In this document: positions 28,098 to 39,992 of the stretch, piece after piece
How the letters are laid out: each line of letters opens with the position of its first letter
How positions within the stretch are numbered: the first letter of the stretch is position 1
From: Streptomyces antioxidans
Lineage (GTDB): Bacteria; Actinomycetota; Actinomycetes; Streptomycetales; Streptomycetaceae
Reading direction: 5' to 3'
NCBI RefSeq assembly: GCF_000968685.2
Contig: NZ_LAKD02000029.1
Location: 1 to 64,000, forward strand
DNA: 64,000 nt
The notes under the pieces: generated by a model
What the model was told of the DNA's origin: nothing
What the model saw: the letters and a program-made list of their open reading frames with translations, nothing else
Databases searched by the model: none
Program-made: the position numbers and the translations under genes

Positions 28098-29506
28098 CGT
28101 GGTTCTCCTTGAGCGGCCTGCGGGGCCTCAGCGGCGTGAAAAGCTTCAGCAGCTTGAACGGCTTCATCGGCCTGCGCGGCTTCGACGGCCTGCGCGACTT
28201 CACCGGCTCGTGCGGCTTCAGCGGCCCGCGCGGCTTCGGCGGATCCCTCGGGATCGGCGGCGTCCCCGCCCGGGCCCCGGCCGGCGAGCGGTTTGGTGGC
28301 GGACCACTGGGTGACGGGCATCGCCTGCCGCCAGCCGGTGAACGCCCCGACCGGGGTGGCGTGGGAGACGCCGAGGCGGACGAGGTCGCCGCCGTGGCGG
28401 CGGTACCAGTCGGCGAGCAGCGCCTCGGACTCCAGGGTCACGGTGTTGGCCACGATCCGCCCATCCGGCGGCAGGGCCGCCCAGCAGGCCTCCAGCACCC
28501 CCGGTGCGGTCAGACCGCCGCCGATGAACACCGCGTCGGGGGTGGGCAGTCCGGCCAGCACGTCGGGCGCGGCGCCGGTGACGACGGTCAGCCCGGGCGC
28601 GCCGAGCGCGGCGGCGTTGCGCCCGATGCGCTCGGCGCGCACCGGATCGCGTTCGACCGAGACCGCCCGACAGCTGCGGTGGGCGCGCATCCACTCCACG
28701 GCGATGGAGCCCGAGCCGCCGCCGATGTCCCACAGCAGCTCACCGGGGGCGGGGGCGAGCACGGCGAGGGTGACGGCCCGCACATGGCGCTTGGTCAGCT
28801 GGCCGTCGTGGTCGTACGCGGCGTCGGGCAGCCCCGGCGTGAGCGACTGCCGACGGGCGTCGTCCGCCGGGGCGCAGTCGACGGCGATGACGTTGAGGGG
28901 GTCGCCGGGCGGATGGGGCCACTCCTCGGCCGTGCTCTCCACACAGCGCTCCCGCGCGCTCCCCAACTGCTCAAGCACCCGCATCCGGCTGGGGCCGAAG
29001 CCGCGCTCCCCGAGCAGCCCGGCCACCTCGGCGGGCGTGTCCGCGCCCGCGCTCAGCACGAGCAGCCGCCGCCCGGCGTAGAGCTCGCGGTTCAGCGTGG
29101 CCAGGGGGCGGCCGACGAGGCTGATCACCTCGGTCTCCTCCAGCGCCCAGCCGAGCCGGGCACAGGCCAGGGAGACGGACGACGGATGGGGCAGCACCCG
29201 CAGCCGCCCGGCGCCCAACAGCTCGGCCAGGGTGCGGCCGATGCCGAAGAACATGGGGTCGCCGCTGGCCAGCACGGAGATCAGCCGCCCGGTGTGCGCG
29301 GCGAGGAGACCGGGGACGGCGGGGCGCAGCGGGGACGGCCAGGGCACCCGTTCGCCGGGGCACTCCGGCGGCAGCAGGCCAAGATGGCGCCGTCCGCCGA
29401 TGACCACCTCGGCCGTGCGCAGCGCCCCGCGGGCGGCGGGGCCAAGCCCCTCCCAGCCGTCGGCGCCGATGCCGATGACGGTCACGGGGGGAGGCGGCGG
29501 GCTCAC
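28094..29506 (-). CDS. cobL: Precorrin-6Y C5,15-methyltransferase (decarboxylating), bifunctional
   Basis: Methylates C5 and C15 and decarboxylates the C12 acetate. The N-terminal CbiE-like half (about 1-215) starts with VTVIGIGADGWEGL and contains ASGDPMFFGIG. The C-terminal CbiT-like half has the SAM site LLWDIGGGSGSIAVEWMR. After the last conserved block the protein carries an Ala/Glu-rich tail of about 50 residues, built from six-residue repeats of the type AxAAEA. I chose GTG 29506 because GAAGGTGA sits five bases upstream; 29539 would add 11 residues. Length is 470 residues against roughly 400-420 for typical CobL. Confidence 0.95.
   Translation of the reverse strand: MSPPPPPVTVIGIGADGWEGLGPAARGALRTAEVVIGGRRHLGLLPPECPGERVPWPSPLRPAVPGLLAAHTGRLISVLASGDPMFFGIGRTLAELLGAGRLRVLPHPSSVSLACARLGWALEETEVISLVGRPLATLNRELYAGRRLLVLSAGADTPAEVAGLLGERGFGPSRMRVLEQLGSARERCVESTAEEWPHPPGDPLNVIAVDCAPADDARRQSLTPGLPDAAYDHDGQLTKRHVRAVTLAVLAPAPGELLWDIGGGSGSIAVEWMRAHRSCRAVSVERDPVRAERIGRNAAALGAPGLTVVTGAAPDVLAGLPTPDAVFIGGGLTAPGVLEACWAALPPDGRIVANTVTLESEALLADWYRRHGGDLVRLGVSHATPVGAFTGWRQAMPVTQWSATKPLAGRGPGGDAADPEGSAEAARAAEAARAGEVAQAVEAAQADEAVQAAEAFHAAEAPQAAQGEPR
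28105..28250. repeat. 18-bp-period repeats encoding the CobL Ala-rich tail
   Basis: Read on the plus strand, units of the type GCGGCTTCGNCGGCCTGC recur with an 18-base period through the 3' end of cobL. They keep the reading frame and encode alternating Ala/Glu/Gln residues. This is a slippage-type expansion of the CobL C terminus. Confidence 0.75.
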
Positions 29507-29556
29507 GGTGGTCACCTTCGCGGGTCGGGAACGGTCCACGAAACTCTACTGACCTG

Positions 29557-30393
29557 CTACGACGGCCCCGCCCCCGGCTCCCGCTCCAGCCCCCTCTCCG
29601 CCTCCTCGAGGTCCCGCTCCGGTTCCCGCTCCTCCGCCCGGTCCCGGGGCCGCCCCCGCTCGCGCTCCAGCTCGGCCAGCGCCAGCAGTTGCTCGACGGT
29701 CATGTCCGCGGGGATCGGCACCGGCGCCGGGGTGCGCAGCGGTGGCTGCCAGCCCTCGTCCGGGGCCCAGCGCCGTATGATCCGGGCCGGGGCCCCGGCC
29801 ACCACCGCGTGGTCGGGCACCTCGCCCCGTACGACCGCGCCCGCCGCGACCACCACATTGCGGCCCAGCCGCGCCCCCGGCAGGATCACCGCGCCCGCGC
29901 CCAGCCAGCTGCCGGGGCCGATGTGGACGGGCTCGGAGCGTGGCCACTGGCGGCCGATGGGCTGGTCCGGATCGTCGTAGGAGTGGTTGTCGCTGGTCAC
30001 ATAGACGTAGGGGCCGCAGAAGACATCGTCGCCGAACTCCACGCGCACGGAGGCGATCACATGGCTGCCCCGGCCAAGCACCACGCCGTCGCCGATGCGC
30101 AGCACCGGTTCGGGGCCGAGGTCCACATCGGGCATCATCCCGGCGGTGAGGGTCACCTGCTCGCCGATGACGCAGTGCTCGCCCAGCTCGATCCACGGTT
30201 CGCCGAAGAGGGTGCCCTGGGGGAACGCCAGCCGGGTGCCGACGCCGATGCGGCCGAAGCGGTACGGGCCGGGGCGCTCGGCGGTCACCGCACCGGCCCG
30301 CTGTGCGGCGCGCCAGCCGCGGTGGACCAGACGGGAAGTGACACGTCCGCACCAGCCCCGCCATGATGAGAACACGTTCTCGTTCTTCGGCAT
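29557..30393 (-). CDS. Left-handed beta-helix acyltransferase (hexapeptide repeat)
   Basis: A 278-residue protein with hexapeptide repeats from about residue 60 to 215, such as IGDGVVLGRGSHV, IGPGSWLGAGAVILPGARLG and VVVAAGAVV. YVTSDNHSYDDP resembles the maltose/galactoside O-acetyltransferase active-site region with its His. VAGAPARIIR is the standard end of the helix. The probable role is acetyl or acyl transfer to a sugar or cell-envelope substrate. The last 50 residues are a highly charged Arg/Glu tail. Start alternatives are ATG 30393 (GGTGGG upstream) and ATG 30414. It lies between cobL and a FhuF-like gene on the same strand, with no obvious link to B12. Confidence 0.88.
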   Translation of the reverse strand: MPKNENVFSSWRGWCGRVTSRLVHRGWRAAQRAGAVTAERPGPYRFGRIGVGTRLAFPQGTLFGEPWIELGEHCVIGEQVTLTAGMMPDVDLGPEPVLRIGDGVVLGRGSHVIASVRVEFGDDVFCGPYVYVTSDNHSYDDPDQPIGRQWPRSEPVHIGPGSWLGAGAVILPGARLGRNVVVAAGAVVRGEVPDHAVVAGAPARIIRRWAPDEGWQPPLRTPAPVPIPADMTVEQLLALAELERERGRPRDRAEEREPERDLEEAERGLEREPGAGPS

Positions 30394-30498
30394 TCGCCCA
30401 CCGTATCGGCCCATCGGGAGGCCGTACCCACCGGGAGACCGGCTACCTCACGCGAGCGTCCGCCTCAGAAGAGCCTCTGCCTCGGGCGAGTGTCCGCC

Positions 30499-31284
30499 TC
30501 ACCCCGCCGTCCCGCGCCCACTCCCCCGCCCCGGCGCCTCGCGCAAGACACAGTCGCCGCACAACCCGCCGCCCGGCACCCGGTAGTAGAGGCAGCAGGA
30601 GCGGCGCCGATAGCCGAGCGGCGCGGAGTTCAGGGTGCCCGCGTCACTCAGCGGTGGGTGGTCGAGCTGGGCGCGCGTCAGCTCGACGGCCCGGTCCGCC
30701 GCCTCGGCGCGGCCGTGCGCCCAGCACCAGTCGTGCAGCACCCGCAGCGAACCGGCCAGCGCCGAGGCCGCGTTGCCCCACAGCAGCCGCCCCGGGACCC
30801 GGTACGCCCGCTCGATGGCGCGGTGCAGTGGCAACAGGTGAACGAAGGCCGCGGTGCCCAGCTGACCGGCGAGTCCGCCCGGTTCGCCCATCACGGTCGG
30901 CACGCCGGGCCACCACAGGTCGTCGGGGGCGACACGCCCGGGGTTCCACCACAGCCGGTCGGCCCGGAGGTGGGACACCGCGCCGGAGAGGGCGGCCGGG
31001 CCGAGCGCGAGCGACCACACCCGGGCGGCGAGCCCCTGGTACACGAGCGAGGCCGCGACCCTCGGCTCATCGGTGCGCAGGCTCGCGGCGACCGCCTCGA
31101 CACGGGCGCGCAGCACCGGCCCGGGGGCGCCCGCGTCGGTCAGCCGGTACGCCTCGCCGATCCGCGCGTATCCCTCCGCGCCCGGATCGCCGCTGCCGGT
31201 GCGCAGCGCGAAGAACGGCCCGACCCGCGCCGCGTCCGGCAGCGGCCCCTCATCCACCGTCGGCCGGGACCTGAGACGCCCCAC
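30499..31284 (-). CDS. FhuF-like (2Fe-2S) protein, probable ferric-siderophore reductase
   Basis: A 261-residue protein whose C terminus contains SCCLYYRVPGGGLCGDC, the CC-x10-C-x2-C cluster motif of the FhuF family. The mid region (LWWNPGRVAPDDLWW and GRLLWGNAASALAGSLRVL) also fits. FhuF proteins reduce iron released from siderophores in the cytoplasm. Its start overlaps the end of meaB by 35 bases if GTG 31284 is used, or by 8 bases with GTG 31257. The overlap implies cotranscription with the mutase operon, although the functions differ. Confidence 0.85.
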   Translation of the reverse strand: MGRLRSRPTVDEGPLPDAARVGPFFALRTGSGDPGAEGYARIGEAYRLTDAGAPGPVLRARVEAVAASLRTDEPRVAASLVYQGLAARVWSLALGPAALSGAVSHLRADRLWWNPGRVAPDDLWWPGVPTVMGEPGGLAGQLGTAAFVHLLPLHRAIERAYRVPGRLLWGNAASALAGSLRVLHDWCWAHGRAEAADRAVELTRAQLDHPPLSDAGTLNSAPLGYRRRSCCLYYRVPGGGLCGDCVLREAPGRGSGRGTAG

Positions 31285-32280
31285 CGTCGGCCGGGGCCTG
31301 GGCCTGGAACGCCTCCAGCAGCCGGTCCGCCGCCAGCGTCGCCGTCAGCGCGCCCTCCCGGACCCGCTGCTCCAGCTCGGGCCCGAGCCGCCGCACCTCG
31401 GGGTGGGCGTGCAGCCGGGCGAGCAGTTGGTCGCGCACCATCGACCAGGTCCAGTCCACCTGCTGGTCGCGCCGCTTGGTCCGCAGCGCCCCCGTGGCCT
31501 CCAGCACCCTGCGGTGCTGTTCCAGGCGCTCCCACACCACGTCGAGCCCGGTGGACTCGCGGGCGCTGCAGGTGAGCACCGGCGGGTTCCAGGGCGCGTC
31601 CGGGGGCTGCAACAGCCTTAGCGCGCCCGCCAGTTCACGGGCCGCCGACTTGGCGTCCCGTGCGTGCGGTCCATCGGCCTTGTTGATGGTGACCACGTCG
31701 GCGAGTTCCAGGACGCCCTTCTTGATGCCCTGGAGCTGATCGCCGGTGCGGGCCAGGGAGAGCAGCAGGAAGGAGTCGACCATGTTGGCCACCGCGGTCT
31801 CGGACTGGCCCACGCCCACGGTCTCCACCAGCACCACGTCATAGCCCGCGGCCTCCATGACGACCATGGACTCGCGGGTGGCGCGGGCGACCCCGCCCAG
31901 CGTCCCGGCGGTGGGCGAGGGCCGTACGAAGGCGTCGGGGTCCACCGACAGCCGCTCCATCCGGGTCTTGTCGCCCAGGATGGAGCCGCCGGTGCGGGTG
32001 GACGAGGGGTCGACGGCCAGGACCGCGACCTTGTGGCCGACCCCGGTGAGCATCGTGCCCAGGGCGTCGATGAAGGTGGACTTGCCGACACCGGGCACCC
32101 CGCTGATGCCGATCCGCCGGGCCCCGCCGGTGTGCGGCAGCAGCTCGACCAGCAGCCGCTGGGCGAGGTCGTGGTGGTCGGGGCGGGTGGACTCGACAAG
32201 CGTGATCGCACGCGCGATGTACGCGCGCTTGCCGTCGAGCACGCCCTTGGCGTACTCCTCGATGTCGATCGTCCGTGGCA

Positions 32281-32281
<1 letters not shown>
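31250..32281 (-). CDS. meaB: Methylmalonyl-CoA mutase-associated G-protein chaperone
   Basis: G3E-family GTPase that guards B12 loading and repair of methylmalonyl-CoA mutase. The 343-residue protein has Walker A GVPGVGKST at about residues 60-68, AVDPSSTRTGGSILGDKTRM, and NKADGP for guanine recognition, matching MeaB/ArgK. The tail repeats a PADGG unit twice. The mutB stop and the meaB start share one base (TAATG), which argues for tight coupling. Confidence 0.97.
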
Positions 32282-34505
<2,224 letters not shown>

Positions 34506-34509
<4 letters not shown>

Positions 34510-36392
34510 CGCGCCACCCCCATGGTGTCCAGAGCCGAGGAGAGCACCTCGACCGCGTCGCAGCCCGCGAAGACGTATCCGTCCACTCCGGCCCGCTCGT
34601 ACTCGTCCTGTTGTGCCCCCGGCCGTCCGGCCAGGTAGACCCGGGCCGCACCGGCGGCCTTCAGCCGCTCGGCCACGGCGCCCGCCTCCTGCGCGTACAG
34701 CTTGTCGCTGGAGCAGAGGCAGGCCACCCGGGCGCCGCTGGCGGTGAACGCCTCGCCGACCGTCTCGGCGGTCACCGTGACCGGCTCGTGCACCGCCTCG
34801 ATCCCGCCCGCCTGGAAGAGGTTGGCGGCGAAGGAGGCGCGGGCGGTGTGCGCGGCGGCGGGGCCCAGCGCGGCCAGGAAGATCCTGGGCCGGCCGCCCT
34901 CGGCCGCCAGCCGGGCGTCGGAGCGCGCGCGCAGCGCCTCGTACGCCTCGTCACGGCGCACCCTCGGCAGTCCGCCGCCGGGCTGCTCGGGCGCGGGCTC
35001 GCGCTCGACGGGCCGCTCGGCGAGGTCAGGGAACTCGCTGACGCCGGTGATCGGCTCCTTGCGGCGGGCGAGGGCGCGGCCGCGGCGGGCCCAGGTCTCG
35101 GCGAGCCGGTCGCGCACCAGCCCGGAGGCGAGGGCCGCGGCCATGCCCCCGGCGCGCTCGATCTCCTGGAACCAGGCCCAGGCGGCGCGGGCCACGTCGT
35201 CGGTGAGCTTCTCGACGTACCAGGAGCCGCCGGCCGGGTCGATCACCCGGGCCAGGTGCGACTCCTCCAGCAGGATCGTGGAGGTGTTGCGGGCGATGCG
35301 CCGGGCGAAGTCGTCGGGGAGGCCGATGGCGCTGTCGAAGGGCAGCACGGTGACCGCGTCCGCGCCGCCGACGCCCGCGGCGAGGGTGGCCACGGTGGTG
35401 CGCAGCATGTTCACCCAGGGGTCGCGCCGGGTCATCATCACCGGTGAGGTCACCGCGTGCTGGCGCTGGGCACGCGCCTCGGAGGGCGCGCCGCACGCCT
35501 GCGCCACCCGCGCCCACAGGCGCCGGGCGGCCCGGAGCTTGGCGGTGGTGAGGAACTGGTCGGCGGTGGCCGCGTAGCGGAACTCCAGCTGCGCGCAGGC
35601 GGCTTCGACGCCCAGCCCCTCTTCGGTGAGGGTGCGCAGATAGGCCACGGCGGCGGCGAGGGAGCAGCCGAGCTCCTGGGCCGCCCCGGCGCCCGCCTCG
35701 TGGTACGGCAGCGCGTCCACGGCGAAGGCCCGCACCCCCGGGTGGTCGCGGTCGCAGATCCGCGCGAGGTCGGCGGCCGCGGCCAGCTGCCCGGCCAGGC
35801 CCTCGTCGCGTCCGGTGCGGGCCGCGAGGCCCAGCGGGTCCGCGCCGAGGTTGCCGAGCGCGGCGCCGGGGGGCACCTCGCGGCCCGCGTAGAGCCGCAG
35901 CAGGGCGCGGGCGGCGTCCTCGAAGTCGGCGCCCGCGTCGAGGGCGACGGTGGCGAGGTCGAGATAGACCCCCTTCAGCGCCTCGGGCAGGGCGTCCACG
36001 GGCACCCCGGCGGCGCCGGCGGCGAGCCAGACCGAACCCGCGCCGTTCTCCAGGTCGGCGAGGATCGCCTGGTTGGTGCGCACCGGATCGGGGTGGGCGT
36101 GGCGCTGGCGTACGTCCCAGCCGGATACGGCGGAGCCCTCGGCCCGGCCGCCGCGCACGAAGGGCGCGAAGCCGGGGAATCCGGCGTCCTCGGGGGCGTC
36201 GTCGGCGGTGTAGAGGGGGTGGACGGTGACTCCGTCCTCGACTGCGGTCGCAAGGGCCTCTTCGGCCCCGGCGCCCACGGCGTCCGAGGTGCCGGTTTTA
36301 CGCAGCACGCCTTCGACGAGGTGGCGCCATTGGTCTCGCGTCACTTCCGGGAAATCGTCGGCTAGGGGAAGCCCGTCGGGCAGGACCGTCAT
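34506..36392 (-). CDS. mutA: Methylmalonyl-CoA mutase small subunit
   Basis: Non-catalytic partner of MutB in the heterodimer. The 628-residue protein parallels MutB but has lost the cobalamin-binding DxHxxG: the equivalent stretch reads [17 protein letters not shown]. This is normal for MutA. ATG 36392 has no ribosome site; directly upstream the minus strand reads CCTCCTCCT, so translation may be leaderless. It heads the mutA-mutB-meaB operon and is divergent from a small plus-strand reading frame. Confidence 0.96.
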
Positions 36393-36404
36393 AGGAGGAG
36401 GCTA

Positions 36405-36479
36405 ATGGGGCCCGCCAAAGCCGGAGCAGTGGTTAAGGCTGTGAGCTTACTCTCTAGTGATCTCAAGGGTGAGCCCTAG
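36405..36479 (+). CDS. Candidate 24-residue leader or small protein
   Basis: ATG 36405 is preceded by AGGAGGAGG (36393-36401), an almost ideal ribosome site. The frame encodes 24 residues beginning MGPAKAGAVVKAVSLL, with a TTA codon at residue 15 (36447-36449), and stops at TAG 36477-36479. A strong hairpin with a T run follows about 70 bases later. The unit is divergent from mutA. The ribosome site could be chance, and no homologue is known to me. Confidence 0.35.
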   Translation: MGPAKAGAVVKAVSLLSSDLKGEP

Positions 36480-36545
36480 GGATTTCAGGGGTAGCGCCGC
36501 CCGCGGCCGGGGGCGCGACCGTCCAGAGCGCCCGGACGCACAGAG

Positions 36546-36597
36546 GCCCGCCCGGTGCGACGGGGGATGCACACCGGGCGGGCTCGAGGACCTTTTT
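36546..36597 (+). terminator. 12-bp hairpin followed by T5
   Basis: Arms GCCCGCCCGGTG (36546-36557) and CACCGGGCGGGC (36572-36583) pair perfectly. TTTTT (36593-36597) follows on the plus strand after nine bases. On the minus strand it lies 50-100 bases beyond the P450 stop codon and has no T run there. It could end the P450 transcript, a plus-strand transcript, or both. Confidence 0.7.
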
Positions 36598-36646
36598 ACC
36601 GCATCGGCGGGGGGTTATGCATCAAAAACCTGTTCGCTTCCTCCGA

Positions 36647-37924
36647 TCACCATGCGACAGGCAGTGAGATCAGGCCACGCGCGCGCATCGTCGGCCGCCA
36701 CCGGAGCCGATCCCTCGGGACGTCAAGCCGCAGCCCCGGGAACCGGCGAACCAGCGCGCCCAGAGCGGTTTCCATCTCCATTCGGGCCAGCGGCGCGCCG
36801 AGGCAGTAGTGGATGCCATGGCCGAGCGCAAGGTGACCGGTCCGGCCAAGATGTGGATTGAACTCGTCCGGATCCTTGAAGTGGGCCGGGTCACGGTGGG
36901 CCGAGGCCAACGACAGCAGCACGGTCTCCCCGGCGGGGATGGTCACACCGCCGATCTCGATGTCCTCCAGCGGGAAGCGGCGGATCCCCAGTGCCGCCGG
37001 GCCCTCGTACCGCGCCAGCTCGTCGAAGGCCGCGGCGAGACCGCTGGGATCCGCGCGCAGTCGCCGGAGCACCGCGGGGTGGTCGAGCAGGGTGAGCACC
37101 GAATTGGCGATGAGGTGGACGGTGTTCTCGTAGCCCGCGAGGAGGATGAGGAAGGCGAGCGAGGTCAGTTCGTCCTCGCTGAGCCTGCCGCCGTCGCCAC
37201 TGCCCTCCCCGCTGCTGCCACCGCCGTCGCTGCCTCCGCCGCCGTCCCCGGCCTCCTCGTCACGGACCCGGATCAGGTCCGAGAGCAGGTCGTCCGCGGG
37301 CTCGGCGCGCTTCTGCGCGATCAGCTCGGTGTAGAAGCGGAGCATGCTGCCGACGGCTTCCTTCGTCGCCCCCGGCCGCGCCGGGTCGGGGGTGATCAGG
37401 GCGTCGCTCCAGGCCCGGAAGTCGCGCCGGGCACGCTGCGGAACGCCGAGCAGATCGCAGATGACGATGATGGGCAACTGCCCGGCGTAGGCGGCCAGGA
37501 GGTCCGCGCGGCCAGCGGGCTCGATGGCGTCGAGCAGTTCCTCGGCGACCCGCCGTACCGGTTCGCGCAGCTTCTCCACCCGGCCGGGGGTGAACGCCTT
37601 GACCACCAGCCTGCGCACCCGGGTGTGGTCCGGCGGGTCCATGTTGAGCAGATTGGCGTCGAGGGCGGGCGGCAGCGAGAAGCCCTGGTAGTTGCCCGGC
37701 GCGGCGTGGCGCTTGTCCAGGGCGAGGCGCGGATCGGCGAACAGCCGCCGCACATCCTCGTAACGGGTCACCAGCCAGGCGGGACGGCCATCGGTGCCGG
37801 CGACCCGGTGGACCGGACCGGCCTCGCGCAGCGCGGCCAGTGCCGGGTAGAGGTCCTCGATCAGCGGGGCGGTGTCAACGAGCTCCGGGCCGTCCGCTCC
37901 GGCGGCGTTCGCGGTGTTCTGCAT
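36647..37924 (-). CDS. Cytochrome P450
   Basis: A 425-residue soluble bacterial P450 of the CYP105/107 type. Heme ligand Cys374 lies in LGHGIHYCLGAPLARMEM, the K-helix ExxR appears as ELAR, and the I-helix reads LAGYENTVHLI, with Asn where many P450s have the catalytic Thr. A Gly/Ser-rich insertion of about 24 residues sits before LSEDELTS, lengthening the F-G to I-helix region. The start is ATG 37924, with only a weak GGGA upstream. It is the last gene of a minus-strand run behind the MAB_1171c-like gene (194-base gap). The substrate is unknown, and redox partners are not adjacent. Confidence 0.93.
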   Translation of the reverse strand: MQNTANAAGADGPELVDTAPLIEDLYPALAALREAGPVHRVAGTDGRPAWLVTRYEDVRRLFADPRLALDKRHAAPGNYQGFSLPPALDANLLNMDPPDHTRVRRLVVKAFTPGRVEKLREPVRRVAEELLDAIEPAGRADLLAAYAGQLPIIVICDLLGVPQRARRDFRAWSDALITPDPARPGATKEAVGSMLRFYTELIAQKRAEPADDLLSDLIRVRDEEAGDGGGGSDGGGSSGEGSGDGGRLSEDELTSLAFLILLAGYENTVHLIANSVLTLLDHPAVLRRLRADPSGLAAAFDELARYEGPAALGIRRFPLEDIEIGGVTIPAGETVLLSLASAHRDPAHFKDPDEFNPHLGRTGHLALGHGIHYCLGAPLARMEMETALGALVRRFPGLRLDVPRDRLRWRPTMRARGLISLPVAW

Positions 37925-38118
37925 GGATCCCGACTCTAGGGCGTGGCGTCCGCGGTGCCTGGGCGGGTGGGCCGTTCCGGCCCGGCCGGGCGATGTGCGC
38001 GCCGGGGGTGGATGGTGGTGGCCGGGAGGCGGCGCCGGGACTGAATCTCCCCGGCGCCGCCTGCGCCACGGGCGGCCCCGACCCCCGTCCAGGGCCACCT
38101 CGTCTGTGATCCCCCCGC

Positions 38119-39312
38119 TCACCGCCGCTGGGCGGCGGTCTCCTCCCTCAGTTCCAGCAGCACCTCGTCCACCAGCGGCAGGTGGTAGACGTCGGCGACG
38201 CGGGCCAGATGCTCGTGCTCCTCCACCAGTTCGGCCCCCGTCGCCACCACCACGCTGTCCGCCGCGGGCTCCGGCACATGTCCGTTCGCTTGGTTCAGCA
38301 AACCGCGTCTGAGGGCCACTGCTTCCACTACGGCAGCAAGTTGCCAATCGTCGAGTCGCGCCGCGCCGCCCTTGACATGCGCGATCTCCAGCACGCGGGC
38401 CTCCACATGGCGCCGTACGCCGCGCTGGACGTCCCGGATCTCCGCCATCTGACGGTTGGCCCGCCACTCCAGATCCGCGAACGGCCACCAGCCGGTCCAG
38501 CGGGACTGCCCCATGGACACCTCGGGGGCCCGCTCGGTGACCTCCCGCCACAGCGGCCGCAGCCTGCGGAAGCGGCGCCACGCGGAGGCCCTGGGCCCCA
38601 CGGCCGGGATGGCGAAACCGGCCAGCACCAGGAGCGCCGCGACCGACGCGGTCAGCGGGGCCACGCCATTGGAGAGCCAGTACAGCTCATGGCCCGCCCA
38701 GGAGAAGACAAAACCGATCAGCTTGCAGCCGCAGTACGCCAGCCCCAGCCAGCATCCGGCGGCCAGCACCCGCAGCCCCCGGGCCAGCCATGAGCCGCCC
38801 AGGCTGGCGGCATAGCGCGGGCACAGCACGCCGAGCCCCGCCAGACCGGCTCCGAAAATGGCCAGATACAGCACCAGGAAGAGGACCACTCCGGGGGCGT
38901 CGGCGTAGGCGGTGCTGAAGTCGCGGGGGTGCTCCACGGTGTCCGGACGGCCCACCGCGAAGCCGACGATGGCCACGGCCCACACCACGGCGACGGCGGC
39001 GACCACCGCGCGGGGCGGCACCGCGGAGCCCGTCCAGCGCAGCAGCAGCACCAGGGCGCCGGTGGCGAACACCACGACGGAGGAGTAGAGGAAGACCATG
39101 GCGAGATTGGCGACGCCCACCAGCCCGTCGAACCAGCGGTAGACGCTGGGCGCGGAGAGCAGGAACACATTCGCCACGGCCGCGGTCATCACGCACGCCA
39201 GACCGAGATCGGCGTTGGCGCGGTCGCGGAACCACGCCCGGGCCTTGTAACCGGCCATTCCCCAGGCGGCGGCGCCGAAGCACAGATAGACGACGTCAAA
39301 CACCGGTGTCAC
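38119..39312 (-). CDS. MAB_1171c-like multi-pass membrane protein
   Basis: A 397-residue integral membrane protein with about seven hydrophobic segments in the first 240 residues (for example VVYLCFGAAAWGMAGYKA and VVFATGALVLLLRW). A soluble C-terminal domain follows, containing RPLWREVTERAPEV and a charged helical tail. This pattern matches the actinobacterial family annotated as MAB_1171c putative transporters; transport has not been shown. It overlaps the end of the ImmA/IrrE-like gene by 8-17 bases depending on whether GTG 39303 or GTG 39312 is used. This family is recurrently coupled to an XRE regulator and an ImmA-type peptidase, as here. Confidence 0.82.
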   Translation of the reverse strand: MTPVFDVVYLCFGAAAWGMAGYKARAWFRDRANADLGLACVMTAAVANVFLLSAPSVYRWFDGLVGVANLAMVFLYSSVVVFATGALVLLLRWTGSAVPPRAVVAAVAVVWAVAIVGFAVGRPDTVEHPRDFSTAYADAPGVVLFLVLYLAIFGAGLAGLGVLCPRYAASLGGSWLARGLRVLAAGCWLGLAYCGCKLIGFVFSWAGHELYWLSNGVAPLTASVAALLVLAGFAIPAVGPRASAWRRFRRLRPLWREVTERAPEVSMGQSRWTGWWPFADLEWRANRQMAEIRDVQRGVRRHVEARVLEIAHVKGGAARLDDWQLAAVVEAVALRRGLLNQANGHVPEPAADSVVVATGAELVEEHEHLARVADVYHLPLVDEVLLELREETAAQRR

Positions 39313-39940
39313 CGCCCGGCTCACCGCGCACACCATCGGCACGGTCGGCGCCTACGCCATCGGCACGGTCACTGCGTGCGCCACCGGCACGGTCGGCCCC
39401 GTCGGTGCGCACATGGCGCAGCGCCGGGCCGAGCGCCGCCGCGAGTTCGGCCGCCCGGCCCCGGAGCGGCAGCCCGTGGTCCGGCGAGGTCGGCACCACA
39501 CGCTCCATCAGGAGGGTGCCCAGCACCTCGGTCTCGCGCTCGGTGAGGTTGTCATAGCAGTGGTGGCGGGCGAAGTCCGGGGTCATCCCCAGCCGGCGCA
39601 TCGCGGTGGTCACGTCGACCGACGGCGTCCACATCCGCAGCGCGTCCTCGGTGACCGCCGGGTCCTGCTCGTGTCCGAGCAGCAGATGGCCGATTTCATG
39701 CAGCACGATATGGATCTGGTGCCAGGGGGACGTCCTGAGCTCGTAGAAGATCCAGTAGTCCTCGTCGGTGGAGGCGGTCATGCCCGAGACCACACCGCCC
39801 AGGCTCATCGGCACCAGATGGACGGGGCGTCCGACGCGGCGGGCCACGAGGTCGCACAGACCGGGCAGGTCGGTCGAGGCGGGCAGCCCGAGCTCCTTGA
39901 TGAGCTGCTTGCACCGCCGCCGTATCCGGCCCACTCGCAT
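39296..39940 (-). CDS. ImmA/IrrE-type metallopeptidase domain protein
   Basis: A 214-residue soluble protein with the zinc-metallopeptidase motif HEIGH in HIVLHEIGHLLLGHE at about residue 90, the signature of ImmA/IrrE (DUF955). Members cleave repressors to switch on genes in phage-like and stress systems. The C-terminal 25 residues are an Arg/Asp/Gly-rich repeat of the GVGADRAD type. I favour ATG 39940, because MRVGRIRRRCKQLIKELG matches the family N terminus; ATG 40006 would overlap the XRE gene. Its natural target here would be the adjacent XRE regulator, by analogy only. Confidence 0.85.
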   Translation of the reverse strand: MRVGRIRRRCKQLIKELGLPASTDLPGLCDLVARRVGRPVHLVPMSLGGVVSGMTASTDEDYWIFYELRTSPWHQIHIVLHEIGHLLLGHEQDPAVTEDALRMWTPSVDVTTAMRRLGMTPDFARHHCYDNLTERETEVLGTLLMERVVPTSPDHGLPLRGRAAELAAALGPALRHVRTDGADRAGGARSDRADGVGADRADGVRGEPGGDTGV

Positions 39941-39992
39941 GCCTGTACCACCCTCGTTTCCGCTCCGCCGCCAGGAGGAGAACAGTTCCGGG

